This document shows positions 12,477 through 25,573 of a stretch of 64,000 nt of DNA, piece after piece. Numbering within the stretch: the first letter of the stretch is position 1; every line of letters begins with the position of its first letter. The stretch spans positions 29,219,501-29,283,500 of the forward strand of contig NC_133157.1 of assembly GCF_040802235.1 (NCBI RefSeq), given 5' to 3'. Under the pieces are notes generated by a model that worked only from the letters and a program-made list of their open reading frames with translations, searched no databases and was not told the origin of the DNA. This DNA is from Manis javanica (lineage: Eukaryota > Chordata > Mammalia > Pholidota > Manidae). The position numbers and the translations under genes are program-made.

Positions 12477-13878
12477 ATGATCATCTCCATAAATGCAGAA
12501 AAAGCATTCAACAAAATTCAACATCCATTCATGATAAAAACTCTCAACAAAATGGGTATAGAGGGCAAGTACCTCAACATAATAAAGGCCATATATGATA
12601 AACCCACAGCCAACATCACACTTAACGAGAAGCTGAAAGCTTTTACTTTAAGATCAGGAACAAGAAAGGATGCCCACTCTCCCTGCTTTTACTCAACAGA
12701 GAACTGAAGATCCTAGCCACGGCAATCAGACAACACAAAGAAATAAAAGGCATCCAGATTGGAAAAGAAGTCAAACTGTCACTGTTTGCAGATGACATGA
12801 TATTGTACCTAAAAGAAACAAAAGAATCCACTCCAAAACTATTAGATCTAATATCTGAATTCAGCAAAATTGCAGGATATAAAATTAATACACAGAAATC
12901 TGTTGCACTCCCATATACTAATGATGAACTAGCAGAAAGAGAAATCAGGAAACAGTTCCATCCACAATTGCATCAAAAATCATAAAATACCTAGGAATAA
13001 ACCTAACCAAGGAAATGAAAGACCTATACCCTGAAAACTACAATACACTCATTAGAGAAATTAAAGAAGATATCAATATATGGAAATACATTTTGTGCTC
13101 ACAGATAGGAAGAATTAATATTGTCAAAATGGCCATCCTGCCTAAAGCAATCTACAGATTCACTGCAATCCCTATCAAAATACCAACAGCATTCTTCAAC
13201 GAACTACAGAAAATAGTTCTAAATTCATATGGAATCAAAAAGACCCCGAATAGCCAAAGCAATCCTGAGAAGGAAGAATAAAGGTGGGGGGATTACGCTT
13301 CCCAACATCAAGCTTTACTACAAAGCCACAGTAATCAAGAAGGTTTGGTACTGGCACAAGAATAGAACCATAGAACAATGGAACAGACTAGAGAGCCAGA
13401 TATTAATCCAAGTATATACAGTCAATTAATATATAATAAAGGAGCCATGGACATATAATGGAGAAATGACAGCCTCTTCAACAGCTGGTGTTGGCAAAAA
13501 TGGACAGCTACATTCAAGTGAATGAAACTGGATTACTGTCTAACCCCATACACAAAAGTAAACTCGAAATGGATCAGAGACCTGAATGTAAATCTTGAAA
13601 CCATAAAACTCTTGGAAGAAAACATGAATATAAACATGAGCGACTTCTTCCTGAACGCATCTCCTCGGGCAAGGGAAACAAAAGCAAAAATGAACAAGTG
13701 GGACTATATCAAGCTAAAAAGCTTCTGTACAGCAAACGACACCATCAACAGAACAAAAAGCCATCCTACAGTACGGGAAAATATATTTGTAAATGACATA
13801 TCTGACAAGGGGTTAACATCCAAAATATATAAAGAACTCACATGCCTCAACACCCAAAAAAGCAAATACTCCGATTAA
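12477..13878 (+). pseudogene. L1 ORF2 fragment (reverse transcriptase and C-terminal region), broken
   Basis: Successive frames carry parts of the L1 ORF2 protein: a segment before the active site, the FADD box with '[11 protein letters not shown]', then 'GYKINTQKS' and later 'WNRLESQI'. At least four frame breaks or stops separate them. The FADD catalytic motif itself is intact. No function is expected. Confidence 0.88.
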
Positions 13879-14569
13879 AAAATAGGTGGAGGATATGAAT
13901 AGACAATTCTTCAAAGAAGAAATTCAGATGGCCAACTGGCACATGAGAAGATGCTCCACTTTACTAATTATCAGGGAAATGCAAATTAAAATCACAATGA
14001 GATATCACCTGATACCAATTAGGATGGTCAGCATTGAAAAGATTAGGAACAACAAAAGCTGGTGAGGTTGTGGAGAAAGCAGAACCCCCCTACAGTGCTG
14101 GTGGGAATGTAAGCAAGTTCAACCATTGTGGAGAGCAGTATGGAGGTTCCTCAAAAAATGAAAAATAAAAATACCATTTGACCCAAGAATTCCACTCCTA
14201 GGAATTTACCCAAAGAAAACAAGTTCTCAGATTCAAAAAGACATATGCACCCCTATGTTTATTGCAGCACTATTTACAATGGCCAAGATATGGTAGCAAC
14301 CTAAGTGTTCATCAGTAGATGAATGGATAAAGAAGAGGTGGTACATGTACACAATGGAATACTATTCAGCCATAAGAAAGAAACAAATCCTACCATTTGC
14401 AACAATGTGGATGGAGCTAGAGGGTATTATCCTCAGTGAAATAAGTCAGTCAGAGAAAGACAAATATCAAATGATATCCTTCATTTGTGGAGTATAACAA
14501 TGAAGCAAAACTGAAGGAACAAAACAGCAGCAGACTCACAGACTCCAAGAAGGGACTAGCAATTACCAA

Positions 14570-14615
14570 AGGGGAGGGGTGGGGGAGGGCAGATGGGAGG
14601 GAGGGAGAAGGGGAT
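14570..14615 (+). other. G-rich tract of the L1 3' UTR
   Basis: Several runs of three or more G separated by short loops (pattern GGGG-A-GGGG-T-GGGGG-A-GGG and GGGAGGGAGGG). This can form a G-quadruplex on the plus strand and is a known trait of mammalian L1 3' UTRs. Confidence 0.7.
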
Positions 14616-14889
14616 TGAGGGATATTATGATTAGTACAGATGGTGTGGGGAGATCATGGGGAAGACAGTGTAGCACAGAGAAGGTAAGTAGGGACTCTGT
14701 GGCATCTTACTACACTGATTGACAGTGACTGCAATGGGGTAATGGAGGAGGGGACTCAATAATATGGGTGAATGTAATAACCACATTGTTTTTCATGTGA
14801 AACCTTCATAAGAGTGTATATCAATAATACCTTAATTTAAAAAATTAATAAAACAGAATCAAATAATTATTTAACTGTGACTATATAAA

Positions 14890-15115
14890 AAAAAAGTTTA
14901 TCACAGCATTATTTACAATCTAAAAAATTTTAAATCCATCTAAATACATTATGGTATGTCCATAATATGGAACTCCATGTAGTTATTAAAATCGTGATAT
15001 AGAGCTGTATTTCTTAACACAAACTAATCTTACAAGGTATTGCTGTATGGGGTAAGCAAGTTACAGAACTAGATGTGTAGCATCCACTTTTATAAGAAAT
15101 TAAAAACATTTAAAA
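14890..15115 (+). repeat. Older L1 3'-end fragment
   Basis: Phrases such as 'cattatggtatgtccataa', 'agttattaaaat' and 'gtaagcaagttacagaac' match the 3' region of old L1M elements, with strong divergence. It abuts the younger L1 just upstream. Confidence 0.5.
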
Positions 15116-16400
15116 CCAATATAATACCAGTTTAAGATTTACACAGATGTCTCCACTTTCAATCTTCACTTCTTCATTCTCCCATCCCTCCATTTTCTAA
15201 GTCAAACATTTTATTTATTAACTATTTACATATAAATAAATATGAAAGAGGTTTAACAAGGAAACTGAATAGCACGCACAAACCTAGCTATTTAAAGAGA
15301 GGGCATTACTGTCACCCTTAAAAGATATTCCCCAACTCTTACAAAAGAGAAGCTGCATAGAGTCTGGCTTAAGCTTTGTTAAAAGAATTGGGCAATGTCA
15401 AGCCAGAAGTAGCTAGGAGAGCTCCACAGAAAGGATCTCACAGAGAGACTTTTATAAAAAAAAGACAGAGGCAAAATAAGACATTATATGTTGGCCATAG
15501 CTTAAAGCCAAATCAGTTGTCTGTGATTGCTTGCCCCTAGTGTTTTGGTTTCTGTAACCCTGAGGCATTTTCAGGCTTAGATTTGGGTTTCCTCACATAG
15601 GCCACCGTGGCATTAGGGCCACTTCAGTCTAACAGCCTCTTTGTTTAATTAATTTATCAGCCTCAAGAGAAGTCAGAGTTAAGTCCTGAGAAACATATTG
15701 CTCATGCAGTCACTGGGCTGGATACCAAACCTTCCAACACAAAACTGGGATTTCAACAATCACTTGCACTAACCAGAAAATGTCCCCATCCCACTTGCTG
15801 CCTCTGTCAAAAGAAAATTCAGAGAGCTTCACTTGATATAAATATTTTATTAACCCATAAATAATCTGTCCCAGAACAGGGAGACTTCCAAACCAAAGGT
15901 TGGCTGAGAAGTTCAGTTCTCCATAGTTACAGCTCAGTTAAGAAAATATGAATATAAGAACCCTGATTTCTACTGTGACTGATTACTGGAAACTTATTTT
16001 CCATTTAATTGCATAAACTCACTTGTTTGTACATGACTTCCTAGGAAGCTGTAAAGATCATGCTGTAAGGGCATGAAGAAATCAAGTTCTGTTTAAGGTC
16101 AGAGTCAGCAGTTAGGGGAAATTGGGACACACAGGTGGATATGATGATCACCAAATATATTTTGATGAGACAAACCTTTTTCAAGGTAACACTATCAAGA
16201 ATGTATGCAAAGAAAGAGAATCTCAAAGTGGCCAATAATTCACTAATGAGATTTATACATCATAATTTATACAAAGAAAAGGTCAGCACTGTTCAAATTA
16301 CTCTTAATACTTTTTTTACAAAACTATAAACTAATTCTCAATGTTTCTAAGGTTCAAATTATAATGTATTAAGTATTAGTTTGACTTTTTTTTCATTTAC
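15116..16400. other. Intergenic stretch without recognised gene
   Basis: No coding exon, RNA gene or nameable repeat was recognised. Short open frames at 16041-16329 overlap on opposite strands and look incidental. Confidence 0.45.
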
Positions 16401-16499
16401 AACATTCATAACAAACATAAGGTTTTTAAGGTTTTTGCAAAAATGTTTAAGATCATGGGACAATTATAAGTTTTCTGATTAATTATTAAATAGGTTCTG

Positions 16500-17180
16500 T
16501 AGGGTTTCAGTTTGCACAATCATCTTTACAGCCCTACACTGCCTGCATTTGAGAATGTATTTGTCATGCCCACATATCTGAATTGACAGTTTGCCAGATA
16601 AAATTCTGGATTCTAAGTTTTCTTCCTTTAATAACTGAAAGCCTTACTCCATTGTCTTATTGCATCCATGATTGTTGTTGAAAAATCTCATGCCGATCTG
16701 CTATTTATTCCTTCGTAATTTATCTCTTCTTCTCTGTAAGCTTTTAGAATTTTTCTTTGCCTTCCATGGTCTTAAATATTGCTAAAATATTTCTAATTAT
16801 GGGCTTGTACTAACCTTTCCACTTTGACATTCCTTTTTGTCTTTTTTTAATTTCAAACATTTATCTTCTATTTTTTCAATATTTTCTCCCGTTTTTTTTA
16901 TTTTTCTTTTTTCTTCCCTCTCTGTCTTTCTAGAATTTCTACTTCTATCCTCCATATTTTTCAGCTTTTCCTTTATATTATCCTTTCCCACTTCTTTCTG
17001 GGAAAACTCCTCATTCTGGTCCTCCCCATCAAGAATTTTTGTCTCAGCTTTATCCATTCTGACACTATTTCATCCTAATTATTTTTCCTTAATTGCTTTA
17101 TTTCACATGTCTTTGTTCTTGTTTGATGTTATTAACATAAAAAATATCCTATTTTAGTATATTTATTATAGCATTTACAA
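16500..17180 (-). repeat. Possible ancient LINE (HAL1/L1 ORF1-like) relic
   Basis: The plus strand resembles antisense L1/HAL1 ORF1 DNA ('tgttgaaaaatctcatgcc', 'cttttagaatttttctttg'). The minus strand at 16797-17057 encodes a Lys/Glu-rich coiled-coil-like peptide of 86 residues. The composition is low-complexity, so it may also be a chance purine-rich strand. Confidence 0.35.
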
Positions 17181-18059
17181 TCCAGTATATTGTCTTTCTT
17201 TTGAAATATGTATCCTTCTCAAACATCATATTATTTTGACCAGTGGGCTTGTTTTCCCCTGGTTACATGTATTGATTGCAATGTGTACCCAGGCCAGTCC
17301 TCATTGTCAGCTCCTCATGAGGAATGAGGCCTTGACTGGAGAGCCCTGGCACCAAAAGGTCTCAGTCAGTCACACTTATATTTCAAAATAATTCCTCAGG
17401 TCAGGCCTCCCGCTTTTCCTTCCAGGAAGAAGAGTATTAGGGAGAGAGATTCCAAAACTGTTGCTCACTCAGTTAGAGTTTGCAAGGGACAGCAGGGAGA
17501 GGAATTGCCCAAAGTGAGTCAGTCCCATCTATTTTCTCAACTCCTTATGCACACAAGACTTTGGCCCTGCCCTGATGGCTATCTTGAGAATATCCAGGCC
17601 AGAGCGCTGCACCACCACAGGTAGGGCACAGGCGAGATTTGTCCCAAACCGATGAGAGAAGCACGGACAGAATTCCCACAGCTCTTTTCCTATTTTATCT
17701 TCCCACAACAGCACCTGGCCTCCTCCCGTCCCCAGTCCAAACCGCACATACTTAAGCCAGTTAAAAGTAGCCACCCATCCCACTGCAAGGGTGTCTTCCT
17801 TTCTTACTTCCCCCAGTATGGTTCCCAGCAGTGCGAAGGAGCAGTGGGGCAAGTTCAGCACCTCGCTTGGAACCAGAGCAGAACCTAGAGCCAGCCTATT
17901 TCCACTGTGTTTCTCCAGCTGCTTTCCATTCTCCAAAATTCTGTTGCTCTTATCTCCTCCCCCATTTTCCCTTTATAGACCCGCCTTTACACAGTTCACT
18001 CTTTAACCTCCAGCCTGGCTTCTGCCTCCAACGCTCCACCAAGAAGCTGCTGTAATCGG

Positions 18060-18460
18060 GCTAACAATAGACTCCAGCCATGTTGCCAATTCATTTTGTG
18101 TCCTCATCTTTAATACTTTGACACAATTGATTATTCCCTCCTTGAAGAACTTTCTCTTGGTTTCTGTGATACCATCACATTGTCCTGCTTTTCTTCCTAC
18201 CTCACACACTCACTCTGTTCAGGCTCACTTGATTGCTTCCTCCACTACTACCCTATTTAAAATCCTTCCAAGGCTTCCCATTGCACTTGGAATAAAATCT
18301 AATCTTGTGGCTATGGCTTACTCAATTTTACATGGTCTGCTCACTCTCCCCACTTGTTCAGAAAGCTCCAACTCCTTTCCAGCCTCAGAATCTTTTATGT
18401 TATTCATTGCTATATCTTTGGAATTTAGAGTAATGCCTGGCAAATAGTAGGCACTGAGGT
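18060..18460 (+). mobile_element. L2 LINE fragment with internal deletion
   Basis: The first part matches the L2 reverse-transcriptase region ('gacacaattgattattccc', 'cctacctcacacactc'). It jumps directly to the 3' region ('aaaatccttccaaggcttcc', then 'ggaataaaatctaatctt') and finishes in the 'atgcctggcaaatagtagg' end. A stretch present in full-length L2 is absent between them. Confidence 0.65.
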
Positions 18461-18464
18461 AGGC

Positions 18465-18720
18465 TGAATAATGGCCCCCAAAATGTCTGTGTGCTACCCT
18501 GGAACCTGTGACTATGTTGCCTTATATGGCAAAAGGGACTTTGCAGATGTAAGTTAAGGATCTTGAGATAGGCAAGTCTACATGTTTGTGTGCCTCCAAA
18601 ATTTATATGTCGAAATCCTAGCCCCCAAGGTAATGGTATTAGGAGGTGGGGCCTTTGGGAGGTGATTAGGTCAAAAGGAAGGGGCCCTTATGATTGGGAA
18701 TAGTGACCTTATAAAACAGA
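18465..18720 (+). repeat. Two adjoining old interspersed repeats, family unassigned
   Basis: 'gctgaataatggcccccaaa' to 'gactttgcagatgtaagtt' and then 'tttgtgtgcctccaaaattt' to 'ggggcctttgggaggtgatt' are both very common phrases in mammalian genomes, typical of old LTR/MaLR-like elements. I do not trust myself to name the family. Confidence 0.5.
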
Positions 18721-18734
18721 CCTTATAAAACAGA
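18707..18734 (+). repeat. 14-base tandem duplication
   Basis: CCTTATAAAACAGA occurs at 18707-18720 and again at 18721-18734 without mismatch, at the end of the old repeat. Confidence 0.85.
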
Positions 18735-20825
18735 CCAAAATTATATACCTGATTGACATATTTTCTGTTTTAAAGTTTGTTTTACAAAAAATTGTAAATG
18801 AAAATTTACAAATACAGTCAAGTAAAAGGAAAATAAAAATGTCCTTAAAGTAAAAATCTAAATTGGATTAAACAATTATTAACATATCTATATGTTCCTT
18901 TCTCTGTCTCTCACTGTGTGTATGTGTATATGTATAACAAAAAATGCTTTTGGCTCCTTGAAACTGGGGACACCCTCACCACAGTTTCCCCAGTGTATGT
19001 TTGCATCCACTGACATGCTGGGGCTTTTATTTGGTAACTAGAAGAGAACAGAGGAGTTTGGGCTGGGGAAAAAAGAGAAAGGGGGAAACAAATGTAATTT
19101 AAAATGAAATAATTCAAAAAGTGAAATTGCTTATTTGCATGTAAAATTATTAGAGCTATAAACAGAAAAACAACTTTATAAATTAAGCTCACAGGTTTAA
19201 AAAAGGTAAGTTTTAAAGACTTCAACATTAATATGTTGACTTTAATTTTCAATCCACATAACTGTAGATGGTCCTTTCTGAGCAGAAAAGCCATCTCCAA
19301 AAAAGTAGAAAATAAAATAAACCTCTCATTATCATAACTAAAATACTTCAGCAACAATAAAGAAAACAAAATTTCACCTTTAGAAAATGTGATGATATAT
19401 ATATCATATTTAAATAAGGAAATTTAAAAATGCATATCAATCAGATTAAAGCTTAATTTGACATTCTTCTAGAAGTTTGAATAAATAGCATTCATGAACT
19501 CTGGGTGTCAAATAAATTAAACTGGACTTACAAGAACATCAGGCAATAAAAATGAGTATAATGTAAAATCAGATGTGCAGCAAAAATACCATATCATACT
19601 TCTTTAAGTAACCATTACTTACAAATATCAAAGATCAACAGCAGTCCCTCCCTGATCAAGGCTACATCAAAGGGTAATGCACACGAGTGGTGTCCAGACC
19701 TACTTATAACTGGTTTTTCTGTTTGCTTATTCATTCACTTATCTCAAAACAACCATTATAACTAACTGGTGGTGTATGACAAGACAGCTCCACACCCACA
19801 AGGAGCTGGTTTTCCACAGAGGTAATCCTACCCAGGGCTGGGGCTACTGGCAGAGACCAGGTTAGGAATGATCTTAAATATCAATGCAAATGAGCTTGAA
19901 CTTTTGCCAAGTAGTGTGTTTTAAGTGGGAGAGAAACTTGATCTGGTTATATTTTTAGAACACTCACTGGGGTAGACCTTCAGAGGTTTGTTTAGAGGCC
20001 AAAGACTAGAGAGCCTGAGATCAAATAGAAGACTATTAACAGGTAAGAGATGATGTCATTTTATCCATGCTCTGCTGTCAAAAGGTCAGGGGAGTGGAGT
20101 GAGGGTTCTGACTATTCAAAAATTCAGCATGTTAGTTCTGGCTAGTCAAAGCCTTAACTGTAATAAAAATAGACTAGAATGTGTACTTTCGGATTTACCC
20201 AGGATGGTCTCTGCTTTTTGATTTGTTCTCTTGTGTGAAATGGGAAGAATCACAAAGGAATGAAGAGAGGTTATCACGCAGGCACTATTTCCAGCATTAA
20301 GGGTGATGAGCAATTAGAGATACTTCTCACTGTGGACAGAAAGAGAAAACAAGCATGTTCAGGTAAGCGGGGGGCACTCATTAGGACACCGTCAGCAATG
20401 TGTCTTTGATGAAATGGTTACAGTATTTTGGTAAAGTAAGTTTTAATTAAGGGTTAAAATTTTCCTGTACTTATGAAAAGAAAATGTTTCCATCTATGGC
20501 TAGTGACAAATACAGCAACAGGACTCACTACACTGAGGCTGAAGTTTGCAGGAAAATTGTGTGGCCAATTCTACTACCAGTCTGTTTCAGCCCCCCAGTG
20601 TCAGAGTCAGCTTCCCAAAGAGGTGAGTCAACTTGTGGTAATGCAGAAAGCTGCTGGAAAACACTCGACCTCTTTGAACATGGAAGTCAACTGAACTATT
20701 TCTACTTCCTTTGCTCCATTAAAAGAATGAAAGACAAATATTTCCCCTCACAAATAACTGTAGATTCTTTGCTTGGCCAAACTTCGGTCAGGCTCCTAAA
20801 TCTTCTCCTAGGCCCTCTGTGCACT
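18735..20825. other. Intergenic stretch without recognised gene
   Basis: AT-rich DNA; a diverged repeat fragment may lie near 19850-20010 (same type as 23640-23880). No coding exon was recognised; the two overlapping open frames at 20473-20834 have no family resemblance. Confidence 0.4.
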
Positions 20826-21225
20826 TCCCTGTAAATCCAGCTTTAGTAAGAACCCTGCTAAGTCAGTTTAGCATGACCACCCCCCCACCCCGTCCCCTCT
20901 ATATCTGATCATCCTGGCCCATCTTCAGCCAGAATCCTATTAAGTCCTGCTAGCCAGAGTCTCACTTTACACCTAATGTTTCCTCTCCGTGACTTGCCAT
21001 CCACCAACCCCCATTCTGCTCATTGGCTACAAATTCCCACTTGCCTATGTGGTGTTCCAAGTTGAGTCAATCCCCTTCTGGAAAACCCTATAGCAGTGGT
21101 CCTGTCACCATAGGGCCATAGCTATCATTATGGCTCCTATCCCTATCACCACGGCCCCCCTTGGATAAAGTCTGTATTACCATCGTCAACAAATGTCATT
21201 GAATAATATTTTATTTAACACATCC
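20826..21225 (+). mobile_element. Old LTR-like fragment
   Basis: A section reading 'gctcattggctacaaattcc' followed by 'gtggtgttccaagttgagtc' and a later 'gataaagtctgtatta' resembles the U3-R-U5 order of a mammalian LTR with a weak TATA and a poly(A)-like signal. Divergence prevents naming it. Confidence 0.35.
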
Positions 21226-24165
21226 AAAGGAATAAAATAAGTAAGGACCATATAGGCAGATGGAAACTGTTGTCAGTGTTCTGATTTCCATATTGGGTGG
21301 TGATCTTAAGGGCATTTACTGTATTATTGTTATTATCATTATTATTATTAGATAGATATCCCTACATAGACTGGTTGAGAGCATACCATGAATCAAGAAT
21401 TATGATTACTTTTTCTGTGCTCCCAAAAGTTCGATTAAAAAAACAAAAACAAAATAAAAGAGGAAAAACCCTCCCTAACACAAGAAAGGAGAGGTAGCTA
21501 AAGTGGAAAAAAACAGGGGAGGGTTACCAAATGGAACCAGAATCCTGGAAACTTACCTTTCTCAAAATTCCTCAGGCTTTCCTAGGTTACCACCCATTAC
21601 CCCCGCTAAAGCCCCTCACTTTCTATTCTTTCATTAAAGACCTTGATGGCTGTCCAACTTTGAGTTTTAACCTGAAAAACTGGCTCCCCATTGCTCCCGT
21701 AGTAGAGAATGTAGTTATTACTATTATGTGCATAACAATAATCATATAAAATAATAATAATAAATGCTCTTGAAGCTATCACCCCACATAGAAATTAGAA
21801 CCTTACCATATAATTTAACAAACTGAGTAGGAAACAACTTCAAATAATTGTGTATAATTGGATTAAATTTATATAACCTATATGGGATTAAATTTAATAA
21901 GGTATAATAAACACATTTCTTTAAATCTTCTCATGTAAAAGAAGTCCGGAAACAAAAGGTCTGGGACTGATTCAGGAGATGGGAATGCCTTCCCCAGCTC
22001 CTTTCCTGTGCCAGATCCAGCTCTCGGCCCGTGCTGTCTTATGTAGCCTCCCAACCTTCCTAATGACGAATTTCTTGAGAGCAAGAGCTTGTCTAATTCT
22101 CATGTATGGTGTTGGCACTATGTCAGGACAATTCCTCAATAAAGAGCAGTCAGAAGAATAGAGGATGGATGTCCAGGTGGATGGATGTAAGATTCTAAGG
22201 GAACTTAATGGTGTCAGCTATGCTGACATTTCGCAAGGAGAAATCAGATGAGCATTTAATGGCTTTACTGTATCTTGTGACCACTGAACTGCATCTTATG
22301 ACTTCTGGGGCAGTTATCAGCCCACCAAATCTGATATATTTTACTCTTTAAGGGTCATAAGGTCTCTTCAACAACTATTCAGCACTTCTGCTGTTGCACA
22401 ATAGCAGTCGTAGACAGTATGTAAATGAATGACTACATGTCAATAACACTGAAAACCAAATTTCCTAAATTTTTACATTCACAAATCTTTTTATTTTTTA
22501 ACCATTTAACATTGTCAAAACCACGCTTAGCTCGTGCGATACACAAAAACAGGCAGTGAGCTGTAGTTCTCCAAGCCCAGGCATAAAAAAGCAGGCCCTC
22601 CCACCCTAAAATGAGCAGCACTGAGGAAGACCGTAAAAACTGTGCGGTGGAGACCCAGGGAAGAAGGGGAGGCCAGGGCGGAACTAAATGAAATAGGCTT
22701 TTGCTTTTCTTTTGACCCGATCTTTTTCCTAATGAGGTCATTCCACACCTCTTTCCAGTGACCCTCTTCTTCCAGGACTGTTTTCAACCAAAGCGCACAT
22801 CGTCTCATGGTTCTGATACTATCTCTTTCTGGGCCATTTGTGTTTAAATATGTTTCTGGAAGACTGAAAAACATTACCGAACCAAAGTAACAGCTTTCTA
22901 GTGAAGGCTTTTGTGCATTGAGAGAGATCGTATCATTAACGTGAATAAATCTCTATGTGCTTACCTGATGAAATATATTGCTGCTTCTCTTCCCTTCACA
23001 AAAGAAACATGCTTCCTGTTGCAGGGCTTGGGGGTGACCCTGAAGGCAGGGACATATTTACATAACATGCTTGAATGAGTAGCGAAGACCTATATGGGGT
23101 GGGGGGGATATTCTGCAGTCCCCATTTGGAGACTGAGTTGGCTTGAGACTTCACTGCTCTTTTAAGAAGTGACTAGAGTTTAGTTTTAGGTAGTTTCATT
23201 CATATGTGAATGAAATAAAAGTTACAATTTATGACTGACCACATCTTCAAATACTATTTAAATTAGCATTTATTATATACTTAGTGAATTCTTAGCATTT
23301 TCCCAATGAACACTAAGTTACTATGTTCAGCTATCACCTAGTTATGTATAAGATCTTTTATTTAGCCTCTATGGTCTATTAACTAAATGGTTTCTGAGAG
23401 ATGAGTCTCAGAAATGCTTTCTCAATGCATGAAAGCCCTTCATTAGCAATTACAGCCACTTTTCAGATACCTCCCTCATGATTCTCTTCTACCTTTACCC
23501 TGGTCTCTCTCCTAAAGATTCTGCAGAGTGTTGGAATTACAGGGTAGAACCAGGAGTTCATAATCATTCATTTGTCTTTCATGTGGAGAAGAATAAAGGG
23601 AGGAGATGGGGGTGCTGGGATGGAAGTACCAATTATGAGAGATGATCAGGGACAGCAAGGGAGCAAGCTATATGGAAATGCAGAGAATGTTCCAAGCAGA
23701 GGGAACAGCAGGTGCGAAGGCTGGGAATGGGTTTGGCATATTTGAGGAACAGCAGGAGCCCAGTGTGGCTTGAGTAGGGAACAAAGGGAGAGAGTCACAG
23801 AATAGGAAGCCAGAGCAGGAGCCAGCAGCCAGCAACCACATCCTATAGGACCTTGCTGACAATTGTAAGAATTTTGGCTTTTGCTTTGAGTGAAATATAC
23901 CCAGGTCTGATCTGCCCCTAGAAATTATGTCTGATGCTCTTCAGGAGAAACAACAGAATCCATAAATGGGGTGGTCTGGGTCCTATACACAGAAAAACAG
24001 CCACCAACTAATAAATGCTTCAACTTATTAGGTGCCGTTTACATCTAGAAGATGCCACGGCAAATGAGCTCAAGGCTGGGCTAGATGCTGTTACAGTGCC
24101 CTGAGCTTCTGGATACAGGTAACATATTCCATTTATCACAGGTAAAATCTAAAAGCAAGAGAAAG
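21226..24165. other. Intergenic stretch, minor repeats only
   Basis: Contains short ATT/AAT-rich simple repeats (21326-21352, 21747-21764), an L2/MIR-like tail near 22075-22145, and an unassigned old repeat at about 23640-23880 ('ttccaagcagagggaacagc'). No gene recognised. Confidence 0.45.
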
Positions 24166-24169
24166 AGCA

Positions 24170-24430
24170 AGAGGTTGTATAGCGTGGGAAAAAAACAAGG
24201 GCTTTGGACACAGGAGAAGCCTCCGTAGACGAAAAAGACCTAGATTTGAATCTGAACTCTGACACTTACTAGCTGACTGTGTAATTTTATACAAATCAAT
24301 ATCCCTTCTGAGCCTCGGTTTTCTTAAAGTGGAGTAATAACACTCACTTTCATATAAGATTGTTGTGAATACTAAAAGAATGTGAATTACGTGTTTTGTG
24401 CAGTGCCTAGCCAGAAAACACTGCACTATT
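24170..24430 (+). repeat. MIR SINE relic
   Basis: Near full-length MIR order: 'gctttggacacaggag', 'gatttgaatctgaactctg', 'cttactagctgactgtgt', 'gagcctcggttttctt', and the 'gcagtgcctagccag' 3' end. A second MIR-like core piece ('ccatctgtaaaatgggta') follows at about 24460-24530. Confidence 0.75.
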
Positions 24431-25249
24431 AACTAGTAGATTAGACTGACAAGCTCTGTCACTTGGACAAGATCATTCCTTTGGCCAAACCTCAATTCTT
24501 CCATCTGTAAAATGGGTATGATATTACGTATCTTCAAAAATTAAGGGTTAGGGATGGGTACTGCTTCCGACTCAAATGAACCACCAAAGCCACTCTCGGG
24601 AGAGCCTGACAGGTAAATTCAAAGAGCCACACACCTAAATTCCATGCCTGACTAGGTGATTTAGTTAGACAAAACCTTTCTGCTTTTTAATAAATATTTA
24701 AATATTTCTGGCTTTTGGAATAAGGGTTGCACTTGGCAAATTATCTCAAATATTTTGTCATTTGCAAACGGGGGATGATAATCTCTAAAGGACAGGAGTG
24801 AAGTGAGGGCTAAAGGAATATTCGTAAGGTACCTGGCGGGGTATGATAGGGAATTGGGGGTGGAAAATGGTGTGCGCTCTTATTTCGAATGGCAGAAACA
24901 AATCCTCCCAGCAGAGAAACGCTTGTCGGCCAGCTCCGGCTGTGAACAGCGCAGAGACCTAATCCTTCCAGCATTTCAACTTCGTTTGCCCTGAGCCTGC
25001 CTTTCCCTTTCTGCCCGACAGTTGGCGCCTATTACTGTCCTTTTCTTCCCAAACTGGTTTTCCGAGCTGCGGTCGCTGGGCCGCTCTCAGGTCACATGGC
25101 CCGCCGGAGCGAAGGGAACCCACACCAGAGCCGAGCCGCTGGGGGAAGCGAGGCATCTGTGCGCCCCCAAAGCGCGCTGCGCCCGTTCCCCCGGGGCCTG
25201 GGAGTCCGGCGATGGCTCCTTCATGGGGATGAGCCAGCCGGCCCAGGCG

Positions 25250-25263
25250 CCACCAGAGGGTAG
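25250..25263 (+). promoter_or_regulatory. CTCF-like motif in the PGAP4 CpG island, forward
   Basis: CCACCAGAGGGTAG matches the CTCF core at 13 of 14 positions (T in place of the C at position 12). It lies within the promoter island, a common place for CTCF sites. Binding is not shown. Confidence 0.4.
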
Positions 25264-25449
25264 GTTTCCGCCGCGCAGGATCTGTTCAGCCCCGTTGGCT
25301 TCGTGGCCGGAGAGACACCGGAGCGCGGGGACGAGGAGTAGGGCTGGCCGTTGCCAGGGCTGGCGCAGTCCGGGAGGGCCTGCGTCCTCGCCGTACGGCC
25401 CGGCCGCTTCCTGCCGGAGGGCTGCAGGGACCCCAGGAGGGCGTCCCTC

Positions 25450-25573
25450 GCGCGGCCCGGCCGGCGGCAGCTCAGAGATCCGTTAGCGTGGCGGCAAGGG
25501 CCCCACCCCTCGCGCGCTTCAGCCGCTGAGCGAGGCCGACCGGAAGGCGCGAGCCGGGAGCGTGCGAGCCCAG
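25450..25573 (+). other. PGAP4: PGAP4 non-coding exon 1 (start approximate)
   Basis: The 3' end is set by a strong donor, CCCAG|GTAAGA, with GT at 25574-25575 in the middle of the CpG island. The 5' end is a guess. It would splice over about 18.6 kb to the acceptor at 44163. Additional or alternative 5' exons in the intron cannot be excluded from sequence alone. Confidence 0.55.

Larger units (their letters stand above)
12336..14855 (+). mobile_element. 5'-truncated L1 LINE, plus strand
   Basis: The copy begins inside ORF2 (around a 'gatcaagtaggatttat' phrase) and runs through the reverse-transcriptase active-site box, read as [10 protein letters not shown] at about 12782-12811. It continues through the ORF2 C-terminal region and a 3' UTR with a G-rich tract, ending near 14855 in an A/T-rich tail. 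ORF2 is split across frames (12477-12707, 12797-12985, 13015-13281, 13522-13878), so it is dead. The 3' UTR is of the same subfamily as the antisense L1 at 33.5-39.6 kb. Length is about 2.5 kb against about 6 kb for a full element, typical of 5' truncation during target-primed reverse transcription. Confidence 0.93.

Noticed and set aside
16837-17157. 106-residue Phe/Ser-rich plus-strand frame
   Set aside because: It is the complement of a purine-rich LINE-like tract; low complexity, no signature of a real membrane protein.
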